From assembly GCA_005883235.1 (NCBI GenBank), contig VAYE01000008.1, positions 1-7,468 on the forward strand: a stretch of 7,468 bases of DNA, given 5' to 3'. How positions within the stretch are numbered: position 1 is the stretch's first letter; every line of letters starts with the position of its first letter. The notes below the pieces were generated by a model. The model did not search any database and was not told the origin of the DNA. It saw only the letters and a list, made by a program, of their open reading frames with translations. This document shows positions 6,525 to 7,468 of this stretch, piece after piece. The DNA is from Actinomycetota bacterium (lineage in GTDB: Bacteria; Actinomycetota; Thermoleophilia; Gaiellales; Gaiellaceae). Position numbers and translations under genes: made by a program.

Positions 6525-7468
6525 GGAGATCGTCCTCGCGGGGACGAGCGACGGCGACCTGACGAAGCTCGACGAGTACCGCGCCGTGGGCGGCTACGCA
6601 CAGCTCGCGCGGGCGCGTGAGCTGGAGCCGCAGGCGATCGTCGCCGAGCTCGACGCCTCGAACCTCCGGGGCCGCGGCGGCGCGTTCTTCGCCACCGGCA
6701 AGAAGGCGAGCTTCGTGCCGCGCGACTCGCCGAAGCCGAAGTACCTGACCGTCAACGCGGACGAGTCCGAGCCGGGCACGTTCAAGGACCGCGAGATCAT
6801 GCTCCGCGTTCCCCATCGTGTGGTCGAGGGCAGCCTGATCACGGCGCACGCGATCGAGTCCCAGCACGTCTTCATCTACATCCGCGGCGAGTACCTCACC
6901 GAGTTCGAGGTGCTCCGCGCGGGCGCGGACAGCCGCGGGCCAAGCCGCCCTACCCGGCGGTCACGGGCCTGTACGGCGCACCGACGCTCATCAACAACCT
7001 CGAGACGGTGGCGACGGTGCCGAAGATCCTCGAGCTCGGCGGCGCGGAATACGCCAAGATCGGAACCCCGGATTCGACCGGCACGCGGGTCTTCTCGCTG
7101 TCCGGGAACGTCGTCCGCGGCGGAAACTACGAGCTTCCGAACGGGACCACGCTTCGCGAGCTGATCTACGACGTCGGCGGCGGCGTGCCCGACGGCCGCG
7201 AGCTGAAGGCGATCATCCCGGGCGGCTCGTCGGTGCAGATCCTGACCGCCGACCAGATCGACACGCCGCTCGCCTACGACGCGATGCGGGAAGCCGGCTC
7301 GTCGGTGGGCTCCGGCGGGGTCGTCGTCATCGACGACCGCGCCTGCATCGTCGAGCTGGGCCTCAGAGTCGCGCAGTTCTACATGCACGAGTCGTGCGGC
7401 AAGTGCACCCCCTGCCGCGAGGGCACGCGCTGGATGGTGCAGCTCCTGCACAAGATCGAGGACGGCGA
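6514..7468 (+). pseudogene. nuoF: NADH-quinone oxidoreductase subunit F, internally deleted and frameshifted; runs off window
   Basis: NuoF (the 51 kDa subunit) binds NADH, FMN and the [4Fe-4S] cluster N3. The first part, from ATG 6514 (AGGAG at 6502-6506, inside nuoE), shows LRGRGGAFFATGKKASF (51-67, FMN loop), NADESEPGTFKDR (81-93) and YIRGEY (122-127). After FEVLR (131-135) this frame becomes arginine/serine-rich nonsense and ends at 7164. The true sequence resumes in the +2 frame near 6918-6930 with GRGQPRAKPPYPAVTGLYG. It continues through NNLETVATV, FSLSGNV, IPGGSS and the N3 ligands ESCGKCTPCREGT (about 7390-7428) to the window edge. By comparison with E. coli NuoF about 45-50 residues are missing at the junction, including GAGxYICGEETAL, part of the NADH/FMN site. 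The missing length must be 1 modulo 3. As written the gene cannot make functional NuoF; a true deletion or an assembly error are both possible. Confidence 0.9.

Noticed and set aside
5990..6562. Alternative plus-strand frame starting inside repeat copy 2
   Set aside because: It overlaps nuoE in another frame and its composition is R/G/A-rich; nuoE has all four cluster cysteines.
6514..7164. Programmed ribosomal frameshift in nuoF
   Set aside because: A programmed shift changes frame without losing residues; here a conserved block is also missing, and no slippery sequence is visible at the junction.
1..7468. CRISPR array, tRNA, rRNA, transposase or defence system
   Set aside because: No regularly spaced repeats, tRNA-like cloverleaf, rRNA segment or mobile-element protein was seen by eye.

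Overview
The window is GC-rich, gene-dense bacterial DNA with many GTG starts and short intergenic gaps. It carries the front of a respiratory complex I operon (nuoA-B-C-D-E-F, plus strand). A minus-strand group sits back-to-back with it: an A-type Fe-S carrier (erpA/iscA type), a small four-helix membrane protein, a thioredoxin-reductase-like ferredoxin--NADP+ reductase, a 57-residue zinc-ribbon protein and class II fumarase. The protein sequences and base composition suggest a high-GC actinobacterium. Thermoleophilia-type lineages are my best guess, but this is inference and the sequence alone does not prove it.

Layout. Positions 1-3100 read leftward, in transcription order: erpA-like (3100-2678), membrane protein (2612-2172), ferredoxin reductase (2154-1141), zinc ribbon (1086-913) and fumC (889 to beyond base 1). 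Gaps are 17 to 65 bases, so they could share transcripts. Positions 3101-3254 are the only divergent intergenic region and must hold the promoters for both directions. Positions 3255-7468 read rightward: nuoA, nuoB, nuoC, nuoD, nuoE and nuoF, mostly coupled by overlaps of 1 to 11 bases. The exceptions are the nuoB/nuoC and nuoD/nuoE junctions, each of which holds one copy of a ~60-base hairpin-forming repeat in the same orientation.

How the genes fit together. NuoE and NuoF are the NADH-oxidising arm of complex I, NuoB/C/D the connecting module near the quinone site, and NuoA part of the membrane arm. The Fe-S carrier could supply clusters to these subunits. Fumarase and the ferredoxin reductase belong to the same central redox metabolism.

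The most notable points are defects and inserts in otherwise well conserved genes. nuoF changes frame at about 6916-6930, exactly where roughly 45-50 conserved residues (the GAGxYICGEE segment) are missing. nuoD lacks the N-terminal HPxTHG quinone-site segment although it stays in frame. fumC lacks the usual first ~11 residues. Either these are real deletions (a decaying or duplicated complex I) or the assembly has lost short segments; the window alone cannot decide. I see no defence system, mobile-element gene, CRISPR array, tRNA or rRNA.
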